Shown: positions 1-7,374 of the stretch, piece by piece
How positions within the stretch are numbered: position 1 is the first letter of the stretch
How the letters are laid out: every line of letters starts with the position of its first letter
DNA from: an uncultured Bacilli bacterium
Lineage (GTDB): Bacteria; Bacillota_I; Bacilli_A; RF39; UBA660
Direction of reading: 5' to 3'
Assembly (NCBI GenBank): GCA_944332645.1
Contig: CALVKK010000045.1
Span: forward strand, 1 to 8,793
Length of the DNA: 8,793 nt
The notes under the pieces: generated by a model
What the model saw: only the letters and a program-made list of their open reading frames with translations
Told to the model about the DNA's origin: nothing
Database searches by the model: none
Made by a program: the position numbers and the translations under genes

Positions 1-809
1 ATTTATTGATCAACATGGGTAATGATCATTTGCAAATTATCTCTAAAATTGAAAATGATCATGCAGTTGATGATATCGATAATATTATAAAAGTTAGTGA
101 CGGCATTATGATAGCTCGTGGTGATTTAGGAGCGCAAATACCACTTGAAAGAATACCAGGTATTCAAAAGAAAATAATTTCTAAATGTCATTCCAAAGGA
201 ATAATAAGTATCGTTGCAACTGAATTATTATCAAATATGACTAATTTAGAGCGTCCAACTAGAGCTGAAGTATCAGACATTGCCAATGCTGTTTTAGATG
301 GTACGGACGCTGTGATGTTATCTGGGGAAACGACTGTTGGTAGGTATCCAGTTGAAGCTTTAAATATGATGGAAAAAATAATTAAAGCGGCTGAGAGAGA
401 TATTGACTATAATAGTGTTTTACAAAAATCTATTCAAACTGAAAAACGTGATATGACTGGTACCTTAGCATACAGTGTTGCAGGCTGCGCTTTAAATTTA
501 CAATGTAAGGCAATTTTTACGCCTACTATGAGTGGTTATACAGCTAAAAAAATAAGTAGGTTTCGTCCGGTTTGTCCCATTATTGCTCCTAGTCCTAATA
601 TAGGTACGGTCAAATCATTAGCTTTAAATTTTGGCGTTTATCCAGTTTTAATTCACGACTTAAAAAGTTTAGATGCTATTATTGAAGAAAGCAAAAAAAT
701 AGCACAAGACATGTTGGCACTAACGAGAAAAGATAATATCATAATTACGGGAGGTTATCCTTTTAAAAAAGTTAAGACCACAAATTTTATGAAGATAGAA
801 GAGATATAA
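1..809 (+). CDS. pyk: Pyruvate kinase, C-terminal part (5' end outside window)
   Basis: Pyruvate kinase transfers phosphate from phosphoenolpyruvate to ADP at the last step of glycolysis in the cytoplasm. The reading frame is open from the left edge (first whole codon at 3), so the gene is cut by the window. The TTG at 6 is not its start. Visible barrel motifs are SKIEN with the catalytic Lys (codon 45-47) and metal-binding Glu, ARGDLG with the metal-binding Asp, an Ala-Thr pair before the usual QML segment, and RPTRAEVSDIANAVLDGTDA followed by MLSGET. The C-terminal domain follows, with TPTMSGYTAKKISRFRP and a GVYPVL strand, and ends in TNFMKI. About 267 residues are present, matching the last 55-60% of a usual 470-residue enzyme. 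One oddity is ATELL where the family nearly always has ATQML. The GH31 gene starts 11 bp after the stop, so the two are probably one operon. Identity is very secure. Confidence 0.96.
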   Translation, partial: LLINMGNDHLQIISKIENDHAVDDIDNIIKVSDGIMIARGDLGAQIPLERIPGIQKKIISKCHSKGIISIVATELLSNMTNLERPTRAEVSDIANAVLDGTDAVMLSGETTVGRYPVEALNMMEKIIKAAERDIDYNSVLQKSIQTEKRDMTGTLAYSVAGCALNLQCKAIFTPTMSGYTAKKISRFRPVCPIIAPSPNIGTVKSLALNFGVYPVLIHDLKSLDAIIEESKKIAQDMLALTRKDNIIITGGYPFKKVKTTNFMKIEEI

Positions 810-820
810 AGGGGTGATTT

Positions 821-3208
821 ATGTATAATTTAGGTGAACATTTTAAAGTTGATTATGAAAGCATAAAACCAAATAAGGAAAGTATTGTTCAAGGGAAGAA
901 TTATCGTTTTACCATTTTAAGCGAACGATTAATTAGAATAGAATATAGAGAAAATGGTTTATTTTTAGATGCCCCAACACAATTAGTTATAAATAGAAAT
1001 TTTTCAAAGCCAAACTTCAATATTAAACAAGATCGAAATTACTTAGAAATAAATACAAATTATTTTAAACTGTCGTATAGAAAAGAACAAAGAATTAATA
1101 ATAGCAAAAATTTAAAGGTTGAAGTATTGAATAGTAATTCGGTGTGGTATTATAACCATGTCGAGGCAAAAAATTATGGAGCACCAATAATTATCCAAAA
1201 TGGGAAAATAGAGAATACTAAAAGTTTGTATTCGTTAGATGGTTTTGTTTCGATTGACGATTCGCAAAGTAAGATAATTAATGAAGATGGAACTTTTAGT
1301 GATAATGATTTTACAGGTTATGATATTTATTTATTTGTTTACTTAAATGATTTTTATCTATGTTTGAAAGACTATTTTAATTTAACTGGTTATCCTAGTT
1401 TGATACCTAGATTTGCATTAGGTAACTGGTGGAGTCGTAATAAAGATTATAATGACTTAACTTTAAAAGAATTAGTTGATAATTTCAAAAAATATGATAT
1501 TCCAATATCAATAATATTACTGGATAAGGATTGGCATATTCGCCCTTATATTAACAAAAAGTATTTAGCTACCGGTTTTACTTTCAACAAACAATTATTC
1601 AAAGCTCCTTATGAAATGATTTCCTATCTTCATACTCAAGGAATTAGAATAGGTTTAAATATCGATCCTACTGAGGGTTTTTACGATATTGATGAATATT
1701 TTGAACAAGCTAAAAAATATTTAGCAGTTGATGAAAAGGGAGTAATTCCTTATAATGTTTTAGAGCCACGTTGGGTTGATGTTTATTTAAAAATATTTAT
1801 TCATCCTTTAGATGCACTGGGTGTAGATTTTTATTGGCTGGATAGTTACAATTATAAAAATAACCTTCAAGATTTTTTATTAAAACATTATCAGTTTTAT
1901 GATATGGAGAGAAATTATAAACGAAGACCAATGCTTCTTAGTTACAGTAGTAATTTAGTACAACACCGTTATCCTGTTTTGTATGCTGGTAAAACTACTG
2001 TTAGTTGGGAATCATTAAAGCAAATACCTAAATATAATGCTAATGCTACTAATAACGGTGTAAGTTGGTGGAGTCATGATATTGGTGGATATTTTAAAGG
2101 AATTGAAGATAATGAATTATATATTAGATATGTTCAACTTGGAACTTTCTCACCAATCTTGAAATTTGGTGCTGATAAGGGTAAGTATTATAAAAGAGAA
2201 CCTTGGCGGTGGAGCGTAAAAACGCAAGGAATAGTTAAAAGTTTTTTAGAGTTAAGACATAAATTGATACCTTATCTGTATAGTGAAGCATATAAGTATA
2301 CTAAAGATGGTATCCCAGTTTTGAAACCAATTTATTATGTAGTCCCAGATATGTATGATGATTTATTATATAGTGATGAATATTATTTCGGTAGTCAACT
2401 ATTTGTTTGTCCAATCACTAAAAAGAAAGATCATGTTATGGATAGAGTAGTTCATCGATTTTATATGCCTGAAGGTATTTGGTATGACTTCTTTACTGGT
2501 CAAAAATATCCTGGTAATAATAATTATGTTGCTTTTTATAAAGATCAGAATTATCCAGTATTTGCTAAAGCTGGTAGTATTATACCTTTAGGAATAAATG
2601 ATAGTATAAATGATACTAATCCTCCTAAAAATATGGAAATTCATTTTTTCCCTGGTATTAGTAATGAATATTTGTTATATGAAGATGATGGACTGTCAAG
2701 TTTATATAAAAAAGGATTTTATTTACTAACTAAAATTGAATATAATTATATGCCTAGCAATTATACTGTTATAATTAGGGCATTAGAAGGAAAAAGTGGG
2801 ATTGTTCCTGAATATCGCAATTATAAATTGGTATTTAGAAATGCTAAACAGGCCAGTGATATTGTCGTTTATGATAATAAACAACAGATTGATTGTAAAT
2901 CGTATGTTTCTGGACCAGACTTTATAGTAGAAATTGAAAATGTCAAATCGATAAATCAGTTGACAGTTAACTGTAAAGGAAAAGATATCGAGTTTGATCC
3001 AACCAGATTGATTAACGATGATATTGAAGGAATTTTAGGTGACTTACAAATCGAAACTACGATGAAAGAAAAAATCGATGAGATTATTTTCAGTAATCTA
3101 CCAATCAAGAAAAAAAGAATTGCTATCAGAAAACTTGGCAATAAAGGTTTAGAAAAAAAATTTGTTAAATTATTCTTAAGACTGTTGGAATATATTAGTA
3201 CAGTTTAG
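821..3208 (+). CDS. GH31-family protein (alpha-glucosidase-like) with altered active site
   Basis: A complete 795-residue GH31 protein with no signal peptide, so cytoplasmic. It starts at ATG 821 behind AGGGGTG (810-816). An N-terminal beta domain occupies roughly residues 1-190, the catalytic barrel about 195-480, then beta domains and a charged helical tail from about 730. Scaffold motifs are clear: GNWWSR (201-206), LLDKDWH (233-239), YWLDS with the nucleophile-position Asp341, HRYP (382-385), WESL (396-399), WWSHDIGG (416-423), FSPIL (443-447) and REPWRW (459-464). Active GH31 enzymes usually put the acid/base Asp in a SGDT-type motif; here it reads AGKT with Lys391. The Arg usual in LLSR is Tyr375, the His of RLHS is Gly450, and the barrel Trp of TWN is Phe255. 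Family membership is very secure. Hydrolase activity is doubtful: it could be a pseudo-enzyme, a binding protein, or an enzyme with altered chemistry. It follows pyk closely and ends at a terminator, consistent with a sugar-catabolism operon. Confidence 0.93.
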   Translation: MYNLGEHFKVDYESIKPNKESIVQGKNYRFTILSERLIRIEYRENGLFLDAPTQLVINRNFSKPNFNIKQDRNYLEINTNYFKLSYRKEQRINNSKNLKVEVLNSNSVWYYNHVEAKNYGAPIIIQNGKIENTKSLYSLDGFVSIDDSQSKIINEDGTFSDNDFTGYDIYLFVYLNDFYLCLKDYFNLTGYPSLIPRFALGNWWSRNKDYNDLTLKELVDNFKKYDIPISIILLDKDWHIRPYINKKYLATGFTFNKQLFKAPYEMISYLHTQGIRIGLNIDPTEGFYDIDEYFEQAKKYLAVDEKGVIPYNVLEPRWVDVYLKIFIHPLDALGVDFYWLDSYNYKNNLQDFLLKHYQFYDMERNYKRRPMLLSYSSNLVQHRYPVLYAGKTTVSWESLKQIPKYNANATNNGVSWWSHDIGGYFKGIEDNELYIRYVQLGTFSPILKFGADKGKYYKREPWRWSVKTQGIVKSFLELRHKLIPYLYSEAYKYTKDGIPVLKPIYYVVPDMYDDLLYSDEYYFGSQLFVCPITKKKDHVMDRVVHRFYMPEGIWYDFFTGQKYPGNNNYVAFYKDQNYPVFAKAGSIIPLGINDSINDTNPPKNMEIHFFPGISNEYLLYEDDGLSSLYKKGFYLLTKIEYNYMPSNYTVIIRALEGKSGIVPEYRNYKLVFRNAKQASDIVVYDNKQQIDCKSYVSGPDFIVEIENVKSINQLTVNCKGKDIEFDPTRLINDDIEGILGDLQIETTMKEKIDEIIFSNLPIKKKRIAIRKLGNKGLEKKFVKLFLRLLEYISTV

Positions 3209-3232
3209 TAACGCTTTAGAGCGTTATTTTTT
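3209..3232 (+). terminator. Intrinsic terminator after the pyk-GH31 operon
   Basis: A perfect 7-bp stem (TAACGCT paired with AGCGTTA, 3209-3215 with 3220-3226) with a TTAG tetraloop is followed directly by six T residues (3227-3232). It begins on the base after the GH31 stop codon. This is the textbook form of a rho-independent terminator, and a new promoter follows downstream. Confidence 0.85.
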
Positions 3233-3247
3233 GCTTTAAGCAAAAAA
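3227..3247 (+). repeat. Second hairpin overlapping the terminator U-tract
   Basis: The T-run of the first terminator also forms the left arm of a second perfect hairpin: TTTTTTGCT (3227-3235) pairs with AGCAAAAAA (3239-3247) around a 3-nt loop. As the helix consumes the U-tract, the two structures compete for the same bases. It may be a by-product of a T-run facing an A-run or a back-up structure; function is inference. Confidence 0.45.
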
Positions 3248-3268
3248 AGAGCCAATTCAAGCACGCAA

Positions 3269-3298
3269 TTAGATAATATTTTTTATTTATGCTAAAAT
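3269..3298 (+). promoter_or_regulatory. Extended -10 promoter for the ANL/kinase unit
   Basis: TGCTAAAAT (3290-3298) is an extended -10 element: TG, one base, then TAAAAT, which differs from TATAAT at one position. Eighteen bases upstream is a poor -35 match, TTAGAT (3269-3274), so the extended -10 is the main support. Transcription would begin near 3305, leaving about 70 nt of leader before the start at 3375. Its place after a terminator fits a new transcription unit. Confidence 0.55.
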
Positions 3299-3360
3299 AA
3301 CGACAAATGAGATGCAATCTTATGAATAAATTTATTTTATATTATTCAGTTGATTATCTA

Positions 3361-3367
3361 AGGGGGG
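3361..3367 (+). promoter_or_regulatory. G-rich ribosome binding site of the ANL gene
   Basis: AGGGGGG lies seven bases before ATG 3375. The six-G run is unusual in this AT-rich DNA and can pair with the 16S tail in more than one register. It supports 3375 as the start. Confidence 0.7.
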
Positions 3368-3374
3368 TAATATT

Positions 3375-5318
3375 ATGAATTATGATTTAAATGGCTATGA
3401 ACATACAAAAAATATCTTACGAGAACTATTTGACATAGATATTGATACATATTCAATTAAAGTACAAAAAGGTTTAATTGATGTTGAGACAAACCACAAT
3501 CGTTCTTGGACTAAAGACTTATATGAAAAAAATAAAGACAATTTAGATGCTATTGCACTTTTATATCGTGGTACAAAAATTACATTTCAAGAAATGTTTG
3601 AAAATGTTTCCAAATATGCATCAGTATTAAGCAAAAAAGGTGTTACTAAGGGAACAGAAGTGCCAGTTTTTATGTCGCCATGTCCAGAATTCATTTATAC
3701 AATTATGGCTATTAATTTATTAGAAGCCAAGGTTAATTCTTATGGTGCTTTTGATATAGATTATGTTAATAAAATTATCGATGACTGTGATACTGATTTT
3801 GTTATTTGTAGTGATGATAATTATGGTAAATATAAAGAATTTTTTGCAAATTCTAAAATAAATGAAATTGTAATGTTTTCTTTAACTGATTCTTTAAAAG
3901 ATGGCAAAGATCCATATATTGAATTAGATAGAAATTTCTATGATTTTGAAAATAAAATAGAATCATATAAATCAAATGATGAAAGAATAATATCAAAGCA
4001 AGACTTTTTAACTGCAGTTAGTGATATTAAAAATATTTCTGATTATGTTAATGGTGATATTAATACAGAATTTTTAATAACATATAGTGGTGGTACGACT
4101 AGTAATTGCCCTAAAGCGATTGTTCATACTAATCGTAGTTTAATATTGATGGGAAGATTTCAAGATCCTGATTTAGCCGATTTACCATCGACAAATGGTT
4201 TAATTGGCGAAATGATTATACCAACTTTTTCTAATACTTCGATTATTACTAGTATGTCTGACGTCCTTTATAAAAAATGTACAGTAGCGATTGAGCCGAT
4301 TTATCATCGTGAATTTTTATTGTACAGTTTGGCAATCAATAAACCTAATTTTATTGCTGTTCCACGAAATATGTTGGTAGATGCAGCTAAAAAGTTATAT
4401 AATGATGAAAGATTTAAAAATTTCACGATGCCATATATGATGATTCTTACTTCAGTCGGCGAACCAACATCTAAAGGGGAAGAGAAGTTTATCAATAAAA
4501 TGTTGAGAAAGGCTAAGTGTGGCGTCGAAAAATTACCTTGGCCTTTAGCTCCAGTTCCAATTTCAATCGGTGGTGGTGATTGTGAACGTGGAGGTATGTT
4601 TTTCACAGCTTTTCGTTCATTGCAGGATTTACATCCCAAATATAAGTTAACAGGTTTAAATTGTGGATTAAATAAATATGCTATGGTTCAAACTGTAATT
4701 TTAGATGAGCATGGTAATAGATTACCTAGTGGTAAGATTGGTTTATTAGGAACTAAAACACCGACAACGATGAAATGTTATAAAAATGACCCAGAGGCGA
4801 CTAGAAAAAGTAAAATTAAGGACTCTTTCGGCGAAGTATGGAATAATTCTAATGTTTACGCTATGAATGAAAAACATGGAACACTTATTATTTTGGGACG
4901 TATTGGTAACGAACTTATTTTAGATAATGGAAATAAAATCCCACTATTCTTAATCGGTTTAGAGGTCGAACGTGATACAAAACATGTTTTATCATATGAA
5001 GTAATTAATATTGATAATACAGCAGTTGTTCATGTTGAATTTATGCCAACCGCTCCTCAAAATAAAGAAAAGATTTTAATGAGTATTGAAAACAGAATTA
5101 TTAAAAAACTAGGAAAAGAAGTGGCTGATAAAGTTTTATATCGTGTTAGAACTTTTGAAGAGGGTTTTATTGGAACTAAATCTGAAAAAAGAAACTCTCG
5201 TGTTCTTATGTTAGAAGGTATAACTGATAAATGTGTAAAACCAGTTTATGATGATGGACAAATAAAATTACTGTCACCAAATATAAAAGAGAAGATCAAG
5301 GTTTATCAAAGAAATTAA
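3375..5318 (+). CDS. AMP-forming acyl-CoA synthetase-like protein (ANL superfamily)
   Basis: A 647-residue cytoplasmic adenylate-forming protein. Active members activate a carboxylic acid as acyl-AMP and usually pass it to CoA or a carrier protein; the substrate here is unknown. The phosphate loop A3 is at 237-247 (YSGGTTSNCPK), one residue longer than the usual form. A plausible A5 is GGGDCERGG (399-407, Glu404). The spacer holds LPSGKIG and PEAT, typical before A7. A8 is GRIGNEL (508-514), the hinge to the small C-terminal domain. A catalytic A10-like Lys may be Lys605 in TKSEKRNSR. The A7 motif, normally with a Gly-Asp whose Asp binds AMP ribose, reads WNNSN (489-493) with no acid, so activity is uncertain. 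No carrier-protein, thioesterase or reductase domain is fused. The hybrid kinase gene follows after 46 bp with no terminator, so the two are probably co-transcribed. Superfamily assignment is secure; acyl-CoA synthetase is the closest general label. Confidence 0.88.
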   Translation: MNYDLNGYEHTKNILRELFDIDIDTYSIKVQKGLIDVETNHNRSWTKDLYEKNKDNLDAIALLYRGTKITFQEMFENVSKYASVLSKKGVTKGTEVPVFMSPCPEFIYTIMAINLLEAKVNSYGAFDIDYVNKIIDDCDTDFVICSDDNYGKYKEFFANSKINEIVMFSLTDSLKDGKDPYIELDRNFYDFENKIESYKSNDERIISKQDFLTAVSDIKNISDYVNGDINTEFLITYSGGTTSNCPKAIVHTNRSLILMGRFQDPDLADLPSTNGLIGEMIIPTFSNTSIITSMSDVLYKKCTVAIEPIYHREFLLYSLAINKPNFIAVPRNMLVDAAKKLYNDERFKNFTMPYMMILTSVGEPTSKGEEKFINKMLRKAKCGVEKLPWPLAPVPISIGGGDCERGGMFFTAFRSLQDLHPKYKLTGLNCGLNKYAMVQTVILDEHGNRLPSGKIGLLGTKTPTTMKCYKNDPEATRKSKIKDSFGEVWNNSNVYAMNEKHGTLIILGRIGNELILDNGNKIPLFLIGLEVERDTKHVLSYEVINIDNTAVVHVEFMPTAPQNKEKILMSIENRIIKKLGKEVADKVLYRVRTFEEGFIGTKSEKRNSRVLMLEGITDKCVKPVYDDGQIKLLSPNIKEKIKVYQRN

Positions 5319-5353
5319 TTATGTTTTTTAAAGTTTTATAAAGAGTTATTGAT

Positions 5354-5358
5354 GGAGG
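5354..5358 (+). promoter_or_regulatory. Ribosome binding site that fixes the kinase start
   Basis: GGAGG sits six bases before ATG 5365. The in-frame TTG at 5359 would directly abut this site and so cannot be the start. Confidence 0.8.
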
Positions 5359-5364
5359 TTGGTT

Positions 5365-7266
5365 ATGAGTATTGGTTTTGTAGTTAGTGGGATATGTATA
5401 AGTTTATTAATTAATATGGTTTATTTTTCAAAAGATAAAATCAGGAGCTATGAAACAACATTATATGGCTATTTAATAATAGTCAATTTGATTGGATCAA
5501 TGTTAGAATTTGCATGTGTAATTGTTTGCTCAATTGATACATCGCCTTTGTTACTTAGAGATATTTTAGTCAAAGAATATATGGTTTTTTTAGTCGGATG
5601 GTTAATTTTGTTTTTGTATTATGTTTTGATAATCACATGTGAAACTTATAATAAATTTCGAAAAAAATTACAGAAAATTACAACAATTTTATTTGTGATC
5701 GGGGCAATAACTATTTCAATATTACCAATTGAACATATAAATATTGGTGACGTTGTTTATTCATCAGGATTAGCAGTTAATACGACATATCTATTTTCTG
5801 GTATTATAGTTTTATCAATGTTGGTTGTTATGTTAACACATATTAAGAAATTAAGAAGTAAAAAATATTTACCATTACTGGCGTTTTTGATATTAGGAAC
5901 TATAGTATCATTGTGGCAATTTATACATCCAGAGCTTTTATTAATTACAGTCATGGAATCGTATGTTATATTAGTTATGTATTTCACCATCGAGAATCCA
6001 GATGTCAAAATGATCAATGCATTGAACTTAGCAAAAGATACAGCAGAGAAAGCAAATCGAGCAAAAAGTGACTTTCTATCAAGTATGTCGCATGAGATAA
6101 GAACGCCCCTAAATGCGATAGTAGGATTTTCGGAATGTATCAAAAATGCAGACAGTTTAGAAGAAGCAAAAGAAGATGCAAGTGATGTCATAACCGCATC
6201 AAATACATTATTAGAAATAGTAAATGGGATATTAGATATATCAAAGATTGAAGCAGGGAAATTAGAGTTAGTTGAAACAGATTATAACATTAAGAAAATA
6301 TTAAAAGAAATAGTAAGATTAATCGAAGCGAGAATAGGAGATAAACAATTAGAATTTAAAGTAAATATAGCAGAAGACATACCAGAAGTATTATATGGAG
6401 ATCATGCTAATATCAAAAAAATCTTAATCAATCTATTAACAAATGCAGTAAAGTATACCGATGAAGGATATGTAAGTTTAGATGTAAAATGTGTCAAAAA
6501 AAATGAAATATGTCGGCTATTTATATCAGTGAAAGATAGTGGTCGAGGGATCAAACAAGAAGATATGAGTAAATTATTTACGAAATTTCAAAGAGTAGAA
6601 GAAGACCGAAACACAACGATAGAAGGAACAGGACTAGGATTAGCGATAACAAAACAACTAGTTGAGATGATGAATGGGAATATAGTAGTTAACAGTCAAT
6701 ATGGTGAAGGATCAGAATTTAAAGTAGCAGTCGATCAAAGGATATCGAAGGCAAAGATAGAAAAAGAAGAAGAGATAGAAGAGGAAGTAGACTTAACAGG
6801 GAAGAAGATACTAATAGTAGATGATAATCAATTAAATATTAAAGTAGTAGAGAAGTTGTTAAAACAATACAATGTAGAAATAGAAACAGCAGAAAGTGGA
6901 ATGGAATGTCTAGAGAAGATAAAGAGTGGAAAAGAATATGATTTAATCTTATTAGATGATATGATGCCGAAGATGAGAGGGACAGAAGTATTAAGGAGAT
7001 TAAAAGTAAATCCAGGATATAAGACACCAACTATTGCATTAACAGCCAATGCGATCAATGGGATGAAAGAACAATATATAAAAGAAGGATTTGATGATTA
7101 TTTAGCCAAACCGATCGACAAACAAGAATTAAATAGGATTTTGATTAAATATTTAAAAAATAATCATTCTACAAATACAAATGAAGATATTTCAAATGAA
7201 CAAGCTATTAATAAAGCTTTAAAATTGTTGGAAAATATCGATGTATATAACAAAAACAAAGAATAA
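5365..7266 (+). CDS. Membrane hybrid sensor histidine kinase with C-terminal receiver
   Basis: A 633-residue membrane signalling protein. The first ~207 residues form about seven hydrophobic helices (near 2-21, 32-55, 72-92, 105-122, 141-159, 168-185, 188-207) with short loops, so sensing is probably within or at the membrane. A linker leads to the HisKA dimerisation helix with phospho-acceptor His243 in SHEIRTPLN. The ATPase domain has N-box Asn356/Asn360 (NLLTNAVKYT), G1 DSGRGI (391-396), an F-box-like KFQRVEED, and G2 GTGLGL (421-426). An acidic linker precedes the receiver: Asp486/Asp487, phospho-acceptor Asp531 in LLDDMMP, Thr560 and Lys582, all intact. It lacks an Hpt or DNA-binding domain, and no partner regulator is nearby, so its output lies elsewhere in the genome. 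Codon style changes within the gene: the part from about 5950 to 7140 strongly prefers A-ending codons (ATA for Ile, GTA for Val), while the sensor end and last 40 codons resemble the neighbours. Family assignment is secure; the signal is unknown. Confidence 0.95.
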   Translation: MSIGFVVSGICISLLINMVYFSKDKIRSYETTLYGYLIIVNLIGSMLEFACVIVCSIDTSPLLLRDILVKEYMVFLVGWLILFLYYVLIITCETYNKFRKKLQKITTILFVIGAITISILPIEHINIGDVVYSSGLAVNTTYLFSGIIVLSMLVVMLTHIKKLRSKKYLPLLAFLILGTIVSLWQFIHPELLLITVMESYVILVMYFTIENPDVKMINALNLAKDTAEKANRAKSDFLSSMSHEIRTPLNAIVGFSECIKNADSLEEAKEDASDVITASNTLLEIVNGILDISKIEAGKLELVETDYNIKKILKEIVRLIEARIGDKQLEFKVNIAEDIPEVLYGDHANIKKILINLLTNAVKYTDEGYVSLDVKCVKKNEICRLFISVKDSGRGIKQEDMSKLFTKFQRVEEDRNTTIEGTGLGLAITKQLVEMMNGNIVVNSQYGEGSEFKVAVDQRISKAKIEKEEEIEEEVDLTGKKILIVDDNQLNIKVVEKLLKQYNVEIETAESGMECLEKIKSGKEYDLILLDDMMPKMRGTEVLRRLKVNPGYKTPTIALTANAINGMKEQYIKEGFDDYLAKPIDKQELNRILIKYLKNNHSTNTNEDISNEQAINKALKLLENIDVYNKNKE

Positions 7267-7288
7267 AATTAATCTAATAAAAATCGAA

Positions 7289-7349
7289 TTGAGAGTGTAA
7301 AATAAAGTGTGCAGTTTTTTAACTTACACACTTTATTTTACACTCTCAA
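7289..7349. repeat. Long perfect palindrome (23-bp arms), possible MITE-like element
   Basis: The left arm TTGAGAGTGTAAAATAAAGT plus GTG (7289-7311) is the exact reverse complement of 7327-7349. The 15-nt centre can add a 4-bp stem (AGTT 7313-7316 with AACT 7321-7324) around TTTT. The downstream flank on the + strand is A-rich, not T-rich, so this is not a classical terminator for the kinase gene 22 bp upstream. Two back-to-back terminal-repeat-like arms with almost no interior would fit a minimal miniature transposable element; flanking target duplications are not clear. It may also protect the 3' end of the kinase mRNA. Confidence 0.6.
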
Positions 7350-7374
7350 AAAAAGTCATTAATTATGCAATTTA

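Noticed and set aside
2956..3141. Minus-strand ORF of 61 codons within the GH31 gene
   Set aside because: Shadow of a well-supported + strand gene; no ribosome binding site or recognisable domain, and its hydrophobicity comes from the antisense of Lys/Asp/Glu codons.
4304..4639. Minus-strand ORF of 111 codons within the ANL gene
   Set aside because: Lies wholly opposite conserved ANL sequence and shows no domain or start signal.
5359..5364. TTG start for the kinase two codons upstream
   Set aside because: It directly abuts the GGAGG site, leaving no spacing; ATG 5365 has normal spacing.
5319..5364. Terminator between the ANL and kinase genes
   Set aside because: The 46-bp spacer has T-runs but no stable hairpin before them.
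5757..6191. Minus-strand ORF of 144 codons within the kinase gene
   Set aside because: Opposite the sensor/HisKA coding region; hydrophobic stretches are antisense artefacts.
6828..7058. Minus-strand ORFs of 63-76 codons opposite the receiver domain
   Set aside because: Overlapping shadows of the conserved receiver; A-ending codons on the + strand leave few minus-strand stops there.
7281..7358. Target-site duplication around the palindrome
   Set aside because: Flanks share only a short A-run and no convincing 8-9 bp direct repeat, so transposition is not shown directly.
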